From Seison nebaliae (Eukaryota; Rotifera; Pararotatoria; Seisonacea; Seisonidae), in NCBI GenBank assembly GCA_023231475.1, contig JALJEE010002292.1, forward strand, positions 38,099 to 102,098: a stretch of DNA of 64,000 nt, given 5' to 3'. Positions within the stretch are counted from its first letter, which is position 1. The number at the start of each line of letters is the position of its first letter. Under the pieces are notes generated by a model. That model was not told the origin of the DNA. It searched no databases and saw only the letters and a list, made by a program, of their open reading frames with translations. The translations under genes were made by a program, and so were the position numbers. Positions 28,901 to 41,510 of this stretch are shown here, piece after piece.

Positions 28901-31900
28901 GAAGAAAGTAGAAAAGAAGAAAGAGAATCTTACCAGTATTAGTTCGTTGACGTCGTCGGATAAGAGATGGAAAGTGGCAAAGACTAAATTGAAATCCCAA
29001 TCGAGTAGTGACGCACCCAAAGAAATTGAAGTGACAGAGAAGAAGAAAAAAGAAGAGGAAATGAACGAAAAAGATTTGCCTGGTCATTTAGTTGTGAAAT
29101 ATTTGAAAATTCTTTATTGGAGAAAGAATATTAATAAGAAAGATGATATTATAACTAATCGATCGAATCAAACTGATCAAATAATTATTTCAAATAAAAT
29201 AACAAATGTCACTTGGTCGTCATATGAATACGTGTCGAATGAAGAAGAATTACGAGAAATAATCGATGCGGCTGTGGAAGAATATAATAAGAATTGTCAA
29301 TCAATTCATATTCATCTTCATTCGGACAGTTGCAAATTGTTGAGTCATTTTATAAAGAATTTAAAAAGTTTCCGATTCGATCCAGTTAATTGTATTTCAA
29401 ATAAATCATCACCGATTTTATCCGTCTCCTCCGCCATTCAACAACGTGCCATCAAATATCATTTCACATTAATCGCCAATGGACATATCGACATTGACAG
29501 TTCGCTGAAACTCGCCAGTACATTAACTCAACACAATCTCATTCAATTAGATACCTCACAAGAATTCCATAATCTTTCCATCATGACAAATACTACCGAT
29601 CTATCGAATGAACGAACATTCGATAACGAATCAATAAATTCATCAATGACATCATCTGGTTATAATTTGAAAACTTTCGGGAAGGAAATGAAAAAATTCG
29701 ACGCGGATATCATCAACATTTGTGTGCTGATTTCTTTAAGACAAAAAATCGTTTCGGCAGCCATCGAATCTGGTGTTTCATGTCATCGTCAATTAATCGT
29801 TTTCACCATCGACGATGTGATCAATACGAAATTGAGTACGAATTTCGATAAAATTTTCAACGATTGGAACTACGAGACTTTGGCCGGAATTATCACCTCA
29901 CAATATTCGTCATCTAATAATTTAGATAAATTATTTTATTTTAATATTTGTTCATTGATGGATCTCATCGAATTATTTCTCTCGTACTCACATGATCTAA
30001 ATCATTTCTTTACGAATGACGAAGAATCGAGAATTATCAATTCGATGAGAGGACAAGTGTCACAACTCAATCAAATGTTCTCATCGAAATTAGCATGGCA
30101 ATTATTTAGCAAGAATGTAGCGGAGAATTTATCATTTTTCTTCATCATTGATAATGATCAATCTCCATCAATGAATTATGTAAAAAATCGAAATTCATTT
30201 TATTTGTCTAATTGTAAAATGATCGTTATGAAATCGTGGAATGAGAAATTATTGAAAGAATCATCACTACTTCATTTGAAAGATATTGAAGAGATTTATG
30301 AGAATGACGACGTTCTCAATTCCATCTCTTATTTATTGACCACAGTACATTTGGATTCCATCAAATTATTTAAAGGAAATGGTTGTCGTCTAGATTCAAA
30401 TTTAATTTTCCAACAATTCATTTTGACATTCAATCGATTATTAATGGGAATGTTTGAGAAAATCGAAAACGTTCATGAAAATAATAAAAATCGAATACAA
30501 CTCATCGATCGACAAATAAAGATAACACAGGAATTGAAAGAACAAATTCTTTACGAGAAAAAAATAACAGATGAACGTGAAGATAGTTGTATGAAAATGT
30601 TGACACAAATCGGTACTGATATTTATCGAGCGGAATTGCAGAAAAATGATGAAAATAATCATCGTTGTCGAATGGATCAATTGAAAGCATTATTGCCTAA
30701 ATATGAAGCGATTTATGAGAAGAATTTATTTCGTCTTATCGAACATGTCAATCGAATAAAGAAATCGATTAATGATCTCCCCGAACAATCTTTACAAGAA
30801 TTGCGCTCCCAATTAAGTCGACCAGGAGAAGACGCTGAATTGATTGTTGGAGCGTGTATCGTTTTGTTGAGAAGTGCGTCGAGTGATTTAAGTTGGAATC
30901 GTGGGGCGAAACGTCTCTTAGCGAATTTGGATAGATTCATCAACGAACTTTTATCATACGATAATGAAGTGTTCGATAATTCATATACATTATCAGTAGC
31001 AGAAGAGATGTTGAAGAAAGTGAATGAAATTCCAAAGAAATCATCAGAAATTCACCATCAGGATATGGCTATTTACGTTCTCTATTATTGGGTGAAAGGA
31101 GTAATTTATTATAATACAATGATGACGAATAAAATTCGACCGTTGAAGAAAATGTGTGAAGAAATTCGAATTCGAATCGTCGACGAAGAACGACGAGCGA
31201 GTGAGTTGATGGATAAAACGGAAAAATTAAATACACGTCTCGTTGATTTGGAGATGAATTATGAAGAGGCCTCAGTGGATAAAATCGAACAAAAAAATAA
31301 GACATTACAATTACAAAAGAAATTAGACGAATTGATAAAATTGCAGGAATTGTTAAATGAAGAAAGTTCAAAATGTAACATGATCCACAACATTTACGAT
31401 TATCGATTGAAGAGTCTCATCGGGAATTATTGTCTCATTTCATTCATTATCGTTTATCTTCCTCTCATGAAATTAGATGAAGAAGAAAAATTGAAAATTA
31501 TTCAACAAGTTATCATTGGCAATTTAAAAGAGTGTGGACTATTCGCTGAACTGGATATTCTCGACAAAGGAAGTAATCATTCGATTTTGTGGAATTATGA
31601 TGACCATTTGAAAAGTTATGATGATTTAATATCGAAATTATTGGAATATTCGTTGCCGTCTGATACATTCCATGAAATCTACTCGTCATTCCCGTCGTCG
31701 TTGTTGAAAGAACAAAAATTAATTTTTGAATTATCCAAACTGAACAACGAATCGTTAGTGATTTATGACGAGGGTGGTGGATTGTTTGGGAGAAGATTTT
31801 TGAAAAATTTCGATAACGAAAATTTGGTGGTGGTGAATTTGAATGAGAAATTCTCACAATTCACTTTGAACACAATTGAAAAATCATTGAATAACGGCCA

Positions 31901-34900
31901 TCATCTCATCATCATTGGGAATGAGGCGCCCTATTCTTTAAATTCTTCCTCGAAATTCATCGATCCAATTTATCTGCCTCTTCTTATTTATACGAATCAT
32001 CGTTCATATTTCGAAAATGATGATTCGGATGAAGAAAATGATTTATTGAAATTTTTCGATAAAAAATTTTTCGTCAATAACAATTTTCGAATTTCCTTCA
32101 TCTTCTCCAATCATCACAATGAGAGTCTTTTAAAGAATTCGAGTATTCCAGATTATCTGATGAATTCAACGGATTTCCGATTGAAATCATCCGGCGGACA
32201 TTTACCCAAAATTTATGAACATTACACAAAAACCATAAAATTATTTAGTAATAAATTGAATGACGTTAAGAGATTTTTTAGTGGAATTCTCAAAAATTTC
32301 TTATATCCCCAACGAATTATTTGGAGTGGTCATTGTAGAAATCTGGTCAAATCGAACGAAAATGAATTGAATGAATTTGAGGAGGAGATGGTGAGTCTCC
32401 AGAGTGAATCATTCGCTCAAGCTATGTCAAATAAGAACGATAATGAGGAAATGGATATAATAGGAAAGATCTCCAATCTCCTGTTAGCGAAACATGAATT
32501 GGAGGAAGAAATTAAATTATCGAAAGAAGTGATAGAGAAATTGAATGTTAAGAATGAGAATATCGAGGAATATATTCAACCGTTTTGTAAAATAGTCTCA
32601 TTATTCCATCGAATTATTGAACCGTTAAATGAATCCTATTCCTTCAAATCTATTCAATTCATTCCAATATTTTGGAATTCAATTGAGAAAATTTTGACGA
32701 TTTCAAAAGAAGAAAGTTATTTATCTTTCTGGTATCAATTTGATGTGATTTCGAATGAGAATGAAGAAAAAGAGAAAAGGGAAATTGTTGAAAATTTAAA
32801 AAATATTTTGGAGAATGATCTGGATATGAATGAAGAATTAAATTTAGATGAATTCGTTTTTCATCTCATCAGACAAACTACTCAATTCCTTCTCATTCAA
32901 TTGACGAGAGATCATTTCAAATTCATCTGGTTCATTATATTCATCTCACAATGTCATCATTATATGTTACGAATGGAAGAGAAAAATGATAAATTGATTT
33001 GTTCAATTCTCACCAATTTCAAAGTATTCATCAATAATCTCATTCATCAACCATCACCTGATCGTTGTTCTAATGATTTATTTGATGATATAAAAGAAAT
33101 TTCAAATTTGAAAAATTTGGAAGAAAAAAAGAATCGAATCGAAACTTCAATTGACATCGGAAAAATCACTAGAAAAAATTCACCAAAAGAAAGTTTTATT
33201 TTTCATCATTTTTCCTTTTCATTATTAAAATAGAACTGACGATGGCACATGAATTGTTGAAGAGTATTCTCATCAAACAATATTTTGGGAAAGATGAAAA
33301 TGTGGAATATTTGAATGAATTCCAAATATTTCCGTTCACTCTCTTAAAATTGGGAAATTCGAATGATTTCCTGGAATTATACTCGTTTATTCGACAAGAT
33401 AATGAAAGAGATTTAATGTCATATTGTAAATATGACGCCTTCCTCCTCATCGAAGACGTAGACGATGATCAAATGAAGATTTTAATGGAGAGAATATTTG
33501 AAGAGTTAAAAAGAAAAAATGAGAATTTTCAAAAAGTCGTCATCGAATTTGATGGTCCTGACGGTTGTACGTCAACGAATGAACGAATAATTTACGAAAA
33601 TCTTTACGAATTAATGACAACAAACGAACATCGAATCATTTTCTTCCGTCATACGGAATATGCGACTCATGACATTTTAGAAGAGATTCGTGCTATTCTT
33701 CGTGACAATATAAGTTTCCATCAAAATCTTTTTCTTTCTCTTATTTCTCCATATTTCAGATGGAAATGATATCATCATTCTAACACGACGAGAAGGTAAA
33801 TTATTGAATGGAATATTGGAACAGCAATGTCTCCCAATGAGAGCACATTCGTTAATTTCCACATATTTTGATGAAATTTCAAAAAAATTCAAAAAAAGTT
33901 TTTTTATTTTAATTTATTGGAAATTTTTAAATTTCTTTTTTACAGAAAAGAAGATCGTCAATATCAACGATATAAAATTATCGGATAATTTAAGAAGACG
34001 AAAATGGCAAATTATTATAATTCTCATATTCCAATCATTATTCTCCAATGAATTATACGAAAAAAATTTCCAATTTATTTTATTCTCGATGATGGAACAA
34101 TTGGAAGAAATATCGGATGATGAAGATTTGTATAAAATGAAAGACATAATTTTAAATCAACTTCTTCATGGAAGTAACGACATGGAAATTTTACAATTCA
34201 ATCGATTAAATCAACATCTGAATGAGATTACTAATCGATTACACGATGATAAATTTGCAATTTCAGATGAAATTGAATTAAATATAAATGTAAAATCGAT
34301 TGAAGAAATTTATGAATTATTCAACTCAATCCAATTCGAAAGATTCAGTAAATTATTCAAGAACTTTCATTATACTATGGTTGGATGGTTAATAAAAATG
34401 TTTTTATGAAATTTTTGAATGAAAATATTTTTGTTTTTTATAGTGAAATTCCAGAGAAAGAGAATAAGAAACTTTTGAAAAAAATCATTTCCAAATCATT
34501 AGAAATCGATCAATTAAATGAAGAGAATGAATTGAAAGAAAATAATTTTATTGATCAATTGGAATTATTATCTAGAAATTTACCGAGATATGATGATCTC
34601 ATTGATATTCATTCGTTATTGATTAAAGAGAATTTGAACACCAAAAATATTCTCTCGAAGAAAATAAATTGTCGAAATAATGAATGGGAGGAAGTAATTC
34701 TTCCAGTCAACTACGAAATTACAAATTATCGTGAAAAGATTTTCAACATATTGGATTCATTTCTACTCAATGTTAATTCATTCATTATAGAATTCTAAAA
34801 ATTTTCCCCTTTTCCAGGAATTTTTCAATCACATAAAATTGATTAGGGAAATCGAAAATGATCTCATCATTTTCAAATCCTTTTCCCCACAAATCAATAA

Positions 34901-35649
34901 CTGGTTGGACGTGGAGAATCATCCGTCAATTCCCAAAGATCTTTTAATATCTATGCGAAATGTTTATGATGGTGGAATACCGAAAAAATGGAAATTACAA
35001 ATGGGAATGAACGAGAAGAATTTATCGATAAAAAAATTTCTAGAAAGTTTTTTTTTCGATTTTTTTTTTTAAAATTGAAAAATTTTGTTTTTTAGTTCTC
35101 AATTTCACTTTACGACAATTATGTGAATGGACACAACGTGATAAGGGTGAATATTTCCTCCCAATTCAATGTTTCAAACGAATCGATATTTTATATTCAA
35201 TTCTCTGTCCATTAGCGAGTGGGAATAACGACGGTTCTGAAAAGAATGTCCTGTTAATCGCCAACAAAAATGATATGAAGAATTTGTCGATGGATTATGA
35301 TTTACATTTTGAAATTGGAACGATTTTCATCGATCGATGGGAAGAAGTGATGTATGGAAATGATGTGATGGATGGAATAAAAATGGAAAATAAATATTTG
35401 TTTATTGTGAATAAAAAGGAATTATGTGAAAAGATTGAATTGAAGAGACTGTACACATTCGTTGGAGTTGCACATAATTCATCATTATCGATCAAAACAT
35501 ACGACACTCTTCATTCTCATCCTCAATTACAAATGAGTGTATTGATGATGAATGAGAATGAAATGAGAAGGAAAGAAGACGAAAGAATTGAGGAAAATAG
35601 TTTCGTTCATACACTTATCACGAATGCATTCATCAACTTATCTCAATGA
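16983..35649 (+). CDS. Giant divergent dynein heavy chain lacking AAA1 ATPase motifs
   Basis: Seven exons (16983-33192, 33234-33713, 33760-33897, 33946-34387, 34444-34771, 34818-35046, 35096-35649) join in frame to 6126 residues; exon 1 alone encodes 5403. Dynein identity rests on the domain order. There is a long alpha-helical tail. A degenerate AAA1 (around residues 2680-2800) has RCFFFLKNW at the Walker B position, where family members have CFDEFNRI, and no P-loop. AAA2 has P-loop GNLNTGKS (about 3047). AAA3 has GMRKSGKS (about 3534) and Walker B YFIDDLH (about 3646). AAA4 has an eroded loop ANGHIDIDSS (about 4165) instead of GVGGSGKQS. A coiled-coil stalk (about 4486-4800) encloses a microtubule-binding domain with DLPEQSLQELRS (about 4597). 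AAA5, AAA6 and a C-terminal region follow. Typical heavy chains have 4000-4700 residues. AAA1 hydrolysis drives stepping in known dyneins, so this protein is unlikely to be a conventional motor. Most or all domain borders are approximate. Ser/Thr/Asn and Lys/Glu-rich insertions add length. Confidence 0.82.
24378..24570 (+). repeat. 30-bp tandem repeat inside the dynein gene (Asn-Ser-Glu-Lys rich)
   Basis: About six or seven imperfect copies of a 30-bp unit encode a charged 10-residue repeat of the form ENSEKEKIEN. It lies between the presumed linker and the degenerate AAA1. The frame is kept through all copies and it looks like an in-frame expansion producing a flexible, charged insertion. 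Confidence 0.8.
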
Positions 35650-35654
35650 TCATT

Positions 35655-37115
35655 TTACCATTTCACCATTTCTTTATATTCGTCTTTTAATGATATTCGT
35701 TTAACGGTTTCATATCCGAAAATTATAAACATCGAATAAACACACGAATGTGTCAATCGAGCTGTCAATCCTTTGAAAACCATTTGAACACCTTCCTGTT
35801 TCCATAAATTGACGAATGTCTTATAAAACTTTCTCGTCGCATCTCGTCCATTTGATTTATATTGTAACTGAATTCTCGTTCGACAAACATCGAACGGATT
35901 CGTTAAAACTGTCGCCATAAACGACGCTAACGGTCCTGCAAATAATTGAACGATGATATTTGGAACTTTTTCTGGTAGAATTGATGCCACTTGTTTCTGC
36001 CAGAAGAAATAGAAAGGCCACCAAACAGCCGAATTCGTTCCGAATAAAACAGTGGACAAAATAAATCCTCGATAGAAACCGCGAATTCCATCTTTTCGAT
36101 AAATATGTTCCGTCAATTGTTTCGCATCTAATAAACGATCGCCTGTTTTTCTATTAGGTCTAAATGTGGATTTTAAGATGAGTTCTTTTGGAATTCCCGC
36201 TATCGAATTTTCAGTTGATGGAAATTTCAATAAATTATTCGATGCCATCAACTATTCAAATTTAATCGATTATCGATTGAAAGAAAATTTCAAACTTTTA
36301 ATTGTCCCAATAACATGAGTTGTTGAGAAACGATGTCTAACGGAACGACCATTGTCTGCGCTATAGCTGAAGCGGCTGCACCGCCCAACATTGCAGCCGT
36401 ATATTTCTGAGAATCAAATTGAAATTCATTTGTATTTGTTGTTGATCGAGAATCGATCATATTCGATATCAGATAACGGAATCTTTCAAACGTCGTTATA
36501 TAAATTATTCCGGGAAACAATTGCAGATTATATATTCCACATCCTCTATAAAGTGCACGAACTCCTCCTTCTTTAAGAACAAAAAAATACAATGTAATAA
36601 ATATCAGAATTTCCGATAAAAACATGGAAAAAAATTTTAATTTCTCAAAATACATCGACGAAAATTTATTTTTCTTAATATTTAATATATTTAATATAAA
36701 CAATTTTCTTTGGCGAAAATCATAAAAAATTTTTTTTTTGGCAAAAATCATAAAATTTTTGACATACAACATAAAAAATTTTCTTTGTCCAAAAAAAGTT
36801 GGAAAATTTTCATGAAAAATTTCTTAAAAAGATGTCGAAAAAAAACGAACCGCGATGATAAATACTGCGAAGGGCATGCCATGTTCCGTTGTAATTGGTT
36901 ATTCCATGATTATTGGGAACTAAACGGTTCGTACGTCTTTTCGTACCAGTTTGATATTGCAATCGTGCGCGTACTAAAGTGACTGGATAGAGAATGGTCC
37001 GTACACTCATAGAGGAAGCGGCAGCTGACGGATAATATTTCCATTTATCCATCATGTACCACTCTACGTCTCTGATGCTGGCCGCCTCCATCTCCTCCAA
37101 ATCGATACTACTCAT
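35655..37115 (-). CDS. SLC25A44: Mitochondrial solute carrier, SLC25A44 type
   Basis: Three exons (37115-36851, 36570-36296, 36251-35655) give 378 residues with the three-repeat mitochondrial carrier fold. The N-terminal VEWYMMDK, the repeat motif YPVTLVRARLQ, the central VVPLDIVSQQLML, SAVWWPFYFFW and the third-repeat NPFDVCRTRIQ follow the SLC25A44 family closely, which in mammals imports branched-chain amino acids into mitochondria. The protein would sit in the inner membrane. Length is slightly above the usual 310-340 residues because of loop insertions. It ends 5 bp from the dynein stop codon, so the 3' ends of these convergent genes must overlap. Confidence 0.9.
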
Positions 37116-37605
37116 TTTCCTTCTTTATTCGATTTTAATTATTTATTCTAATTCTTTCTACTTCAAATTGACATTCGCATTTGATTCGATTATTAATTCG
37201 AATTGAATTACCACTAAAAAAATTCAATTGATCAATTTATTATTGAGAGACAAATATTGTGGTGAGGAGGATAATAAGGAAATATTGTCTATTAATCATT
37301 TTCATTTGTCAGATGAAATTCTATAAATCCATCTTTTCCTTTCTCCTCGGTTATACTAAAGCTTAAAATTTGAAATAATTAAAAATTTTCTGGAAAGAAA
37401 AAATTATTTTCTTATAACTCAAATCTCATTTAACAACACTATTTCAGTACGTATCATTTCAAAAATTAAATCAAGAAATATTCTCCTTGTTTCGCTGATT
37501 TCCTAAAGAGATTCTCACATATTCTCCAACTCTTACGTTACTATGGTAACGGGTAAGAATCATTTTTGAATTCAGAATGGAAAGAATATGACTGATAAAT
37601 TTTAT
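37116..37605. other. Intergenic, 490 bp
   Basis: AT-rich sequence upstream of the SLC25A44-type gene and downstream of the mitochondrial IF-2 gene. It should hold the carrier promoter and the IF-2 poly(A) site. No coding signal or structured RNA is evident. Confidence 0.5.
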
Positions 37606-40072
37606 TTAATGTTCTTCAACATCTTTCGTCGTCATATTAGACCAATAATCAACAAATTCACCTTTCTTCTTCACCTGTTCAAAACATTCGATTCGATCAC
37701 CAGATTGGAAAATAAAAGTGGAATTTTGCAGATGTTCTTTCTCATCAGTTTTTTCCATGTCAAATGGTATCAAACTAATTCCACATTCACTTCCTTTCTC
37801 TACAAGGGAGATGTCATTCTTGAAATGTTTCATCGAATGGATTTTCCCTAAACAAAAGGAATTTAAAAATATAATTTTCAATGGAACCTTCAAAAATAAT
37901 TTCTTTTTCATTTATTTCGTAATTCATTCGGAGAATACGAAATTTTTTCTTTCTCACCAATTGTCCTTTCAAACAACGTGTTCCTCCCACACAAATCTGT
38001 TTCTTATCTTCTTTCACATAAAACAAATTGGAGACTTCTCCTTCACCTGAAAAATGTTTGTTGAAATTTTAAATTTTAAAAATTATTAACCGATCACATT
38101 TACGACTTCAACATCAGGAATTAGAGATATCATTTCCTCTTTCATATCATCCAACAATTTATAAATAATATCAAATTTTTTAATATTTCTTTTTTTCACC
38201 AATTTCGTATCTTTCGATGTGGAGACATTGAACGCGTAAACGATTCCATTAAATGCGTTCGCTAATTCCACATCTTTCACCGAAACGTCACCTAATCCGA
38301 AATGAACTACGTCTAAATGACAATGTGTCGATTCGTGCAATTGAAAGATATCCATCAACGCTTCCATCGTTCCATCAACATCACCTGAAGAATGAAATAA
38401 TAAATAAATTTTAAAAAAAAATATGAGAATTATTTGAAACATTTTAAAACGATTGATAATTTGGGTAATTGTTTCTCTTTTAATTCATCATCATAAATCG
38501 TTTTCTTCGGTCGAGCTCCTTTCGTCTTTTGTCGTAGTCGTTCCTGATAACGGAATTCTCTCCATCCAATTTTTCTTCTCATTTCCAATTTCTTTTGATA
38601 TTCTTTCGCATGAAGATCGATATGTTCTGTATTAGAAGTTCCATGTTCCAATTGATGACGATAATTCATGACTTCATGCATTTTCTTCTCTGATTCCACT
38701 TCTAGAAATAAATCACCAGGTTCTGGTAATTCTTTCCATCCGATCACTTGTGCTATCTCTCCCACACTCAATTTCGATGTTAACACTTTTCCTGTCTCAT
38801 CAAAAATATTTCTTACTTTACCAAATCCTCCATTACCTGCTACTATTGCTGCTCCTCGTTTCAAATTTCCCCTTTGAACAAGAATTGTAGCGAGTTTACC
38901 TCGATGTTGATCGATCGATGATTCTATGATGATTCCTTCACATTTACCAGATGGATCTCCACGTAATTCATGAAGTTCAGCTTCCGTTATTATCGTTGAA
39001 ATCAAATCAGTAATACCACTACCAGTAAGTGCTGATATAGAAACGTTTTGAATATCCCCACCAAAATCTTCTAGAATTAAACCATTTTCCAATAATTGTT
39101 TTTTAGTTTTTTTCTGAAAATTTTTTGAGAAAAATTCAAAAAATATTTTGAAAAAAAAAACACAAATAACAATATTGGCTTGAGGTAGATCACATTTGTT
39201 AATAGCGACGACTGTCGGTGTATTTGTTCGTTTAATTAATTCAATACATTCCAAAGTTTGCGGTTTTACACCATCAATTGCCGATACCACCAAAATGACG
39301 ATATCTGTCACATTCACTCCACGTTGTCTCATTGATGAGAAAGCGGCATGACCTGGTGTATCCAAACATGTGATGATCTCATGTTTCTTATCTAGAAAAT
39401 TGTTAAATTAATCATTGAATATACGTAAAATAATTAAATTAATTTCAAATTTTTTACATTTTCAAACCTGAATCCAGATCGATGGAAAATGCTCCGATAT
39501 GTTGTGTAATTCCACCGAATTCCTCATCGACTACATGGGAATGACGTAATGAGTCGAGTAAAGTCGTTTTCCCATGATCCACATGACCAACGATACAAAT
39601 GACAGGACGTCGTCTCATCCAATGAGATGTGTCGATCGGTATTGATCTGGGATAAACATTTTTATCGATTAATTCAGTTTTTTTTATTTGTGGAGATTTT
39701 GTTATTTCATATTTCCGTCCACTTTTCTTTACAATATCGATCAACAAATCGAAATTTTCGATTTCTTAATAAAATGAAATTTCAAAAAAAAAATAGATTA
39801 AAAAAAAAATTATTTAAATTTCACTTTCATTTATCCCCACTGATTGTCGACGTATCCCACTATATTCCAAACATTCATAGACATGTGCTGAAATAAAATT
39901 AATGAAGAAAATTCAAATTAGTATTCGAACAAACATTCTTCTTTAAAACTTCACTCATTTCTTTCACTGTCATTCCATGAAATATTTTCACTGCTTCCTC
40001 TTTCCTCTTTAACACTTCCACAATTTTATGTCGATGTCGAAATAATTGACGATTATTAATAATTCTTAACAT
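37606..40072 (-). CDS. MTIF2: Mitochondrial translation initiation factor IF-2
   Basis: Eight exons (40072-39931, 39887-39825, 39764-39468, 39391-39171, 39113-38441, 38384-38091, 38046-37888, 37847-37606) give 696 residues; human mtIF2 has 727. The GTPase motifs are intact: G1 GHVDHGKTT (near residue 127), the switch segment [11 protein letters not shown]3 DTPGHAAF and G4 NKCD. Beyond them come domain II ([24 protein letters not shown]), a basic linker and the C-terminal domains ([27 protein letters not shown]) that bind formylated initiator tRNA. The factor assembles the initiation complex on mitochondrial ribosomes. I chose the first in-frame ATG at 40072, which leaves a short basic N-terminus; an acceptor-like site just upstream means an additional 5' exon is possible. 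One intron (39170-39114, 57 bp) carries no stop codon and could be misread as coding. Confidence 0.93.
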
Positions 40073-40228
40073 TTTTTTTTTCAATTTACATGAAACATAA
40101 AAATCTGGAATTGAAAAAAAAGGAAAAAAATACGATATTGAAGAAGGAAAAAAAAAAAGAATTTCTTTTTGAAAATCTTAATATTTATTTTTATGAGAAA
40201 ATTATCCGATTCAATATGAGAAATTTGC

Positions 40229-40686
40229 TCATTTGAAAGTGTCTTCATGTGCTTGATGTAATTTCGTCACAGAATTCTCTTCGGAACGCAGGAAATCTTC
40301 CGGTAGAATCATGTCGTCCTCTCCTCTTAACATTCGTGCATGTGGATTATTTTTAGTAATCCAATTAAATTTATTCGCTATCTTTTTCTCCATCTCTAAT
40401 CGTAACGGTGCATGTAATCCTGAAAAAGAGAAAAAATTTGAAATTTATAAAAACATTCCAATTAACCAGAAGTATTTCGGAGAATTGTATAATTCATTTT
40501 TTCATCACGTTTCCTCCAATTTTCTTCATTCGCTTCCAATGGATGTGTTTGTGACAATTGATTCAATGTACTTGGTCGAATGGTAGTGAGATCGTTCGAT
40601 GCCATCGATGGAATCATACATTCATCCATCGATCGATCATCATTTGATGGAATAACATTCTCCGATTTTCTTAATTGATAAGTCAT
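40229..40686 (-). CDS. POMP: Proteasome maturation protein POMP
   Basis: Two exons (40686-40467 and 40419-40229) encode 136 residues, close to the 141 of human POMP. The conserved core is visible: THPLEANEENW, then DEKMNYTILRNTSG, spliced in frame to LHAPLRLEMEKK. This matches the family's HPLE... MNF-TLRN-QGL-APL-L-ME block. POMP is the chaperone that drives assembly of the 20S proteasome core on the ER and is degraded by the finished proteasome. The donor is GTTAAT. The C-terminal third is more divergent but keeps the MLRGEDD element. It sits between the IF-2 gene and the PHD-finger gene, all on the same strand with short gaps. Confidence 0.92.
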
Positions 40687-40762
40687 CGTTTAAAAAAAAA
40701 ATTAATGGATTCTGGAAGAAGAAAATGGAAGATTATGATTAGAATGATGGAAATTAGAAAAA

Positions 40763-41259
40763 TTATGGTTTTCTCCATTTACATGAGGGACAATATACAA
40801 GTAATTTTTTTGACGTATAATCTAAACATTTCTGATGATACCATCCATCACAACCATCACAACTTACTAATTTCCCTAATTCTGATGCTGGTAATGGTGG
40901 TGGTGGAGTGTTAGGAAATAATGGATCGATTTGAGATTCATCCTCTCCCACACCACACACCTTACAATACCAAGTACATCGAATTCCTGGTACACTGCAT
41001 TGGAAATAAGCGACACATTGAGTCAAGGCAATTCCTTGATCTGTTTCTAATGGAACTCCCATGGAACTTCGTTGTTCATCCGTCAAATCTTTCTCATTCA
41101 ATATCGACTTGTATAATTGAGGAACGGATTTCAAATCATCTTCTAAAAATTAATTCCTATAAATATTCCCATTTCATTAGAATAATGAACTTTTATTAAT
41201 TTTTTCCTTTTTCTTCGTTTTCACCATCACCAACAGTCACACAATCAGGAAATAAACAT
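40763..41259 (-). CDS. PHD-finger protein, 5' end not resolved
   Basis: The main exon (41142-40763) encodes about 126 residues with a zinc-binding PHD-like pattern: CKVCG, a Pro-rich insertion (NTPPPPLP), CDGCDGWYHQKC and CPSCKW. PHD fingers mostly read histone H3 tail methylation. Upstream a 29-nt microexon (41259-41231; LFPDCVTV) joins in phase through a GTGATG donor. It begins after a good acceptor, so at least one further 5' exon must exist, but I could not find an ATG exon in 41262-41510. I do not recognise the orthology group. The unusually wide spacing between the second and third metal ligands is odd for a PHD finger and might mean an intron I have not seen. Confidence 0.6.
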
Positions 41260-41510
41260 CTGAATAAAAAAAAAGAATTTTTCAATAAATAATTTCCATT
41301 ATGAAAAGAAATTATTGTCATTTTATCAGAAAAAAAAAATTAAATTGTCGAGGAAAAAGCTGGAAAATATTCTCCAAAATTATTTTGGAGAAAAAATTTA
41401 ACTGGAAAAAAATTTGTTTTTTCTAAATTTTCTAAAATAGAATTTGAAAAGAATTGGAGAAAGGAATTTTTTAGAAGATTTTTCCAAAAGTAAATTGGAA
41501 AATATTTTTA

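Noticed and set aside
35275-35649. Independent small gene downstream of dynein
   Set aside because: It joins in phase to the preceding exons and resembles the C-terminal region of dynein heavy chains, so it is the last dynein exon.
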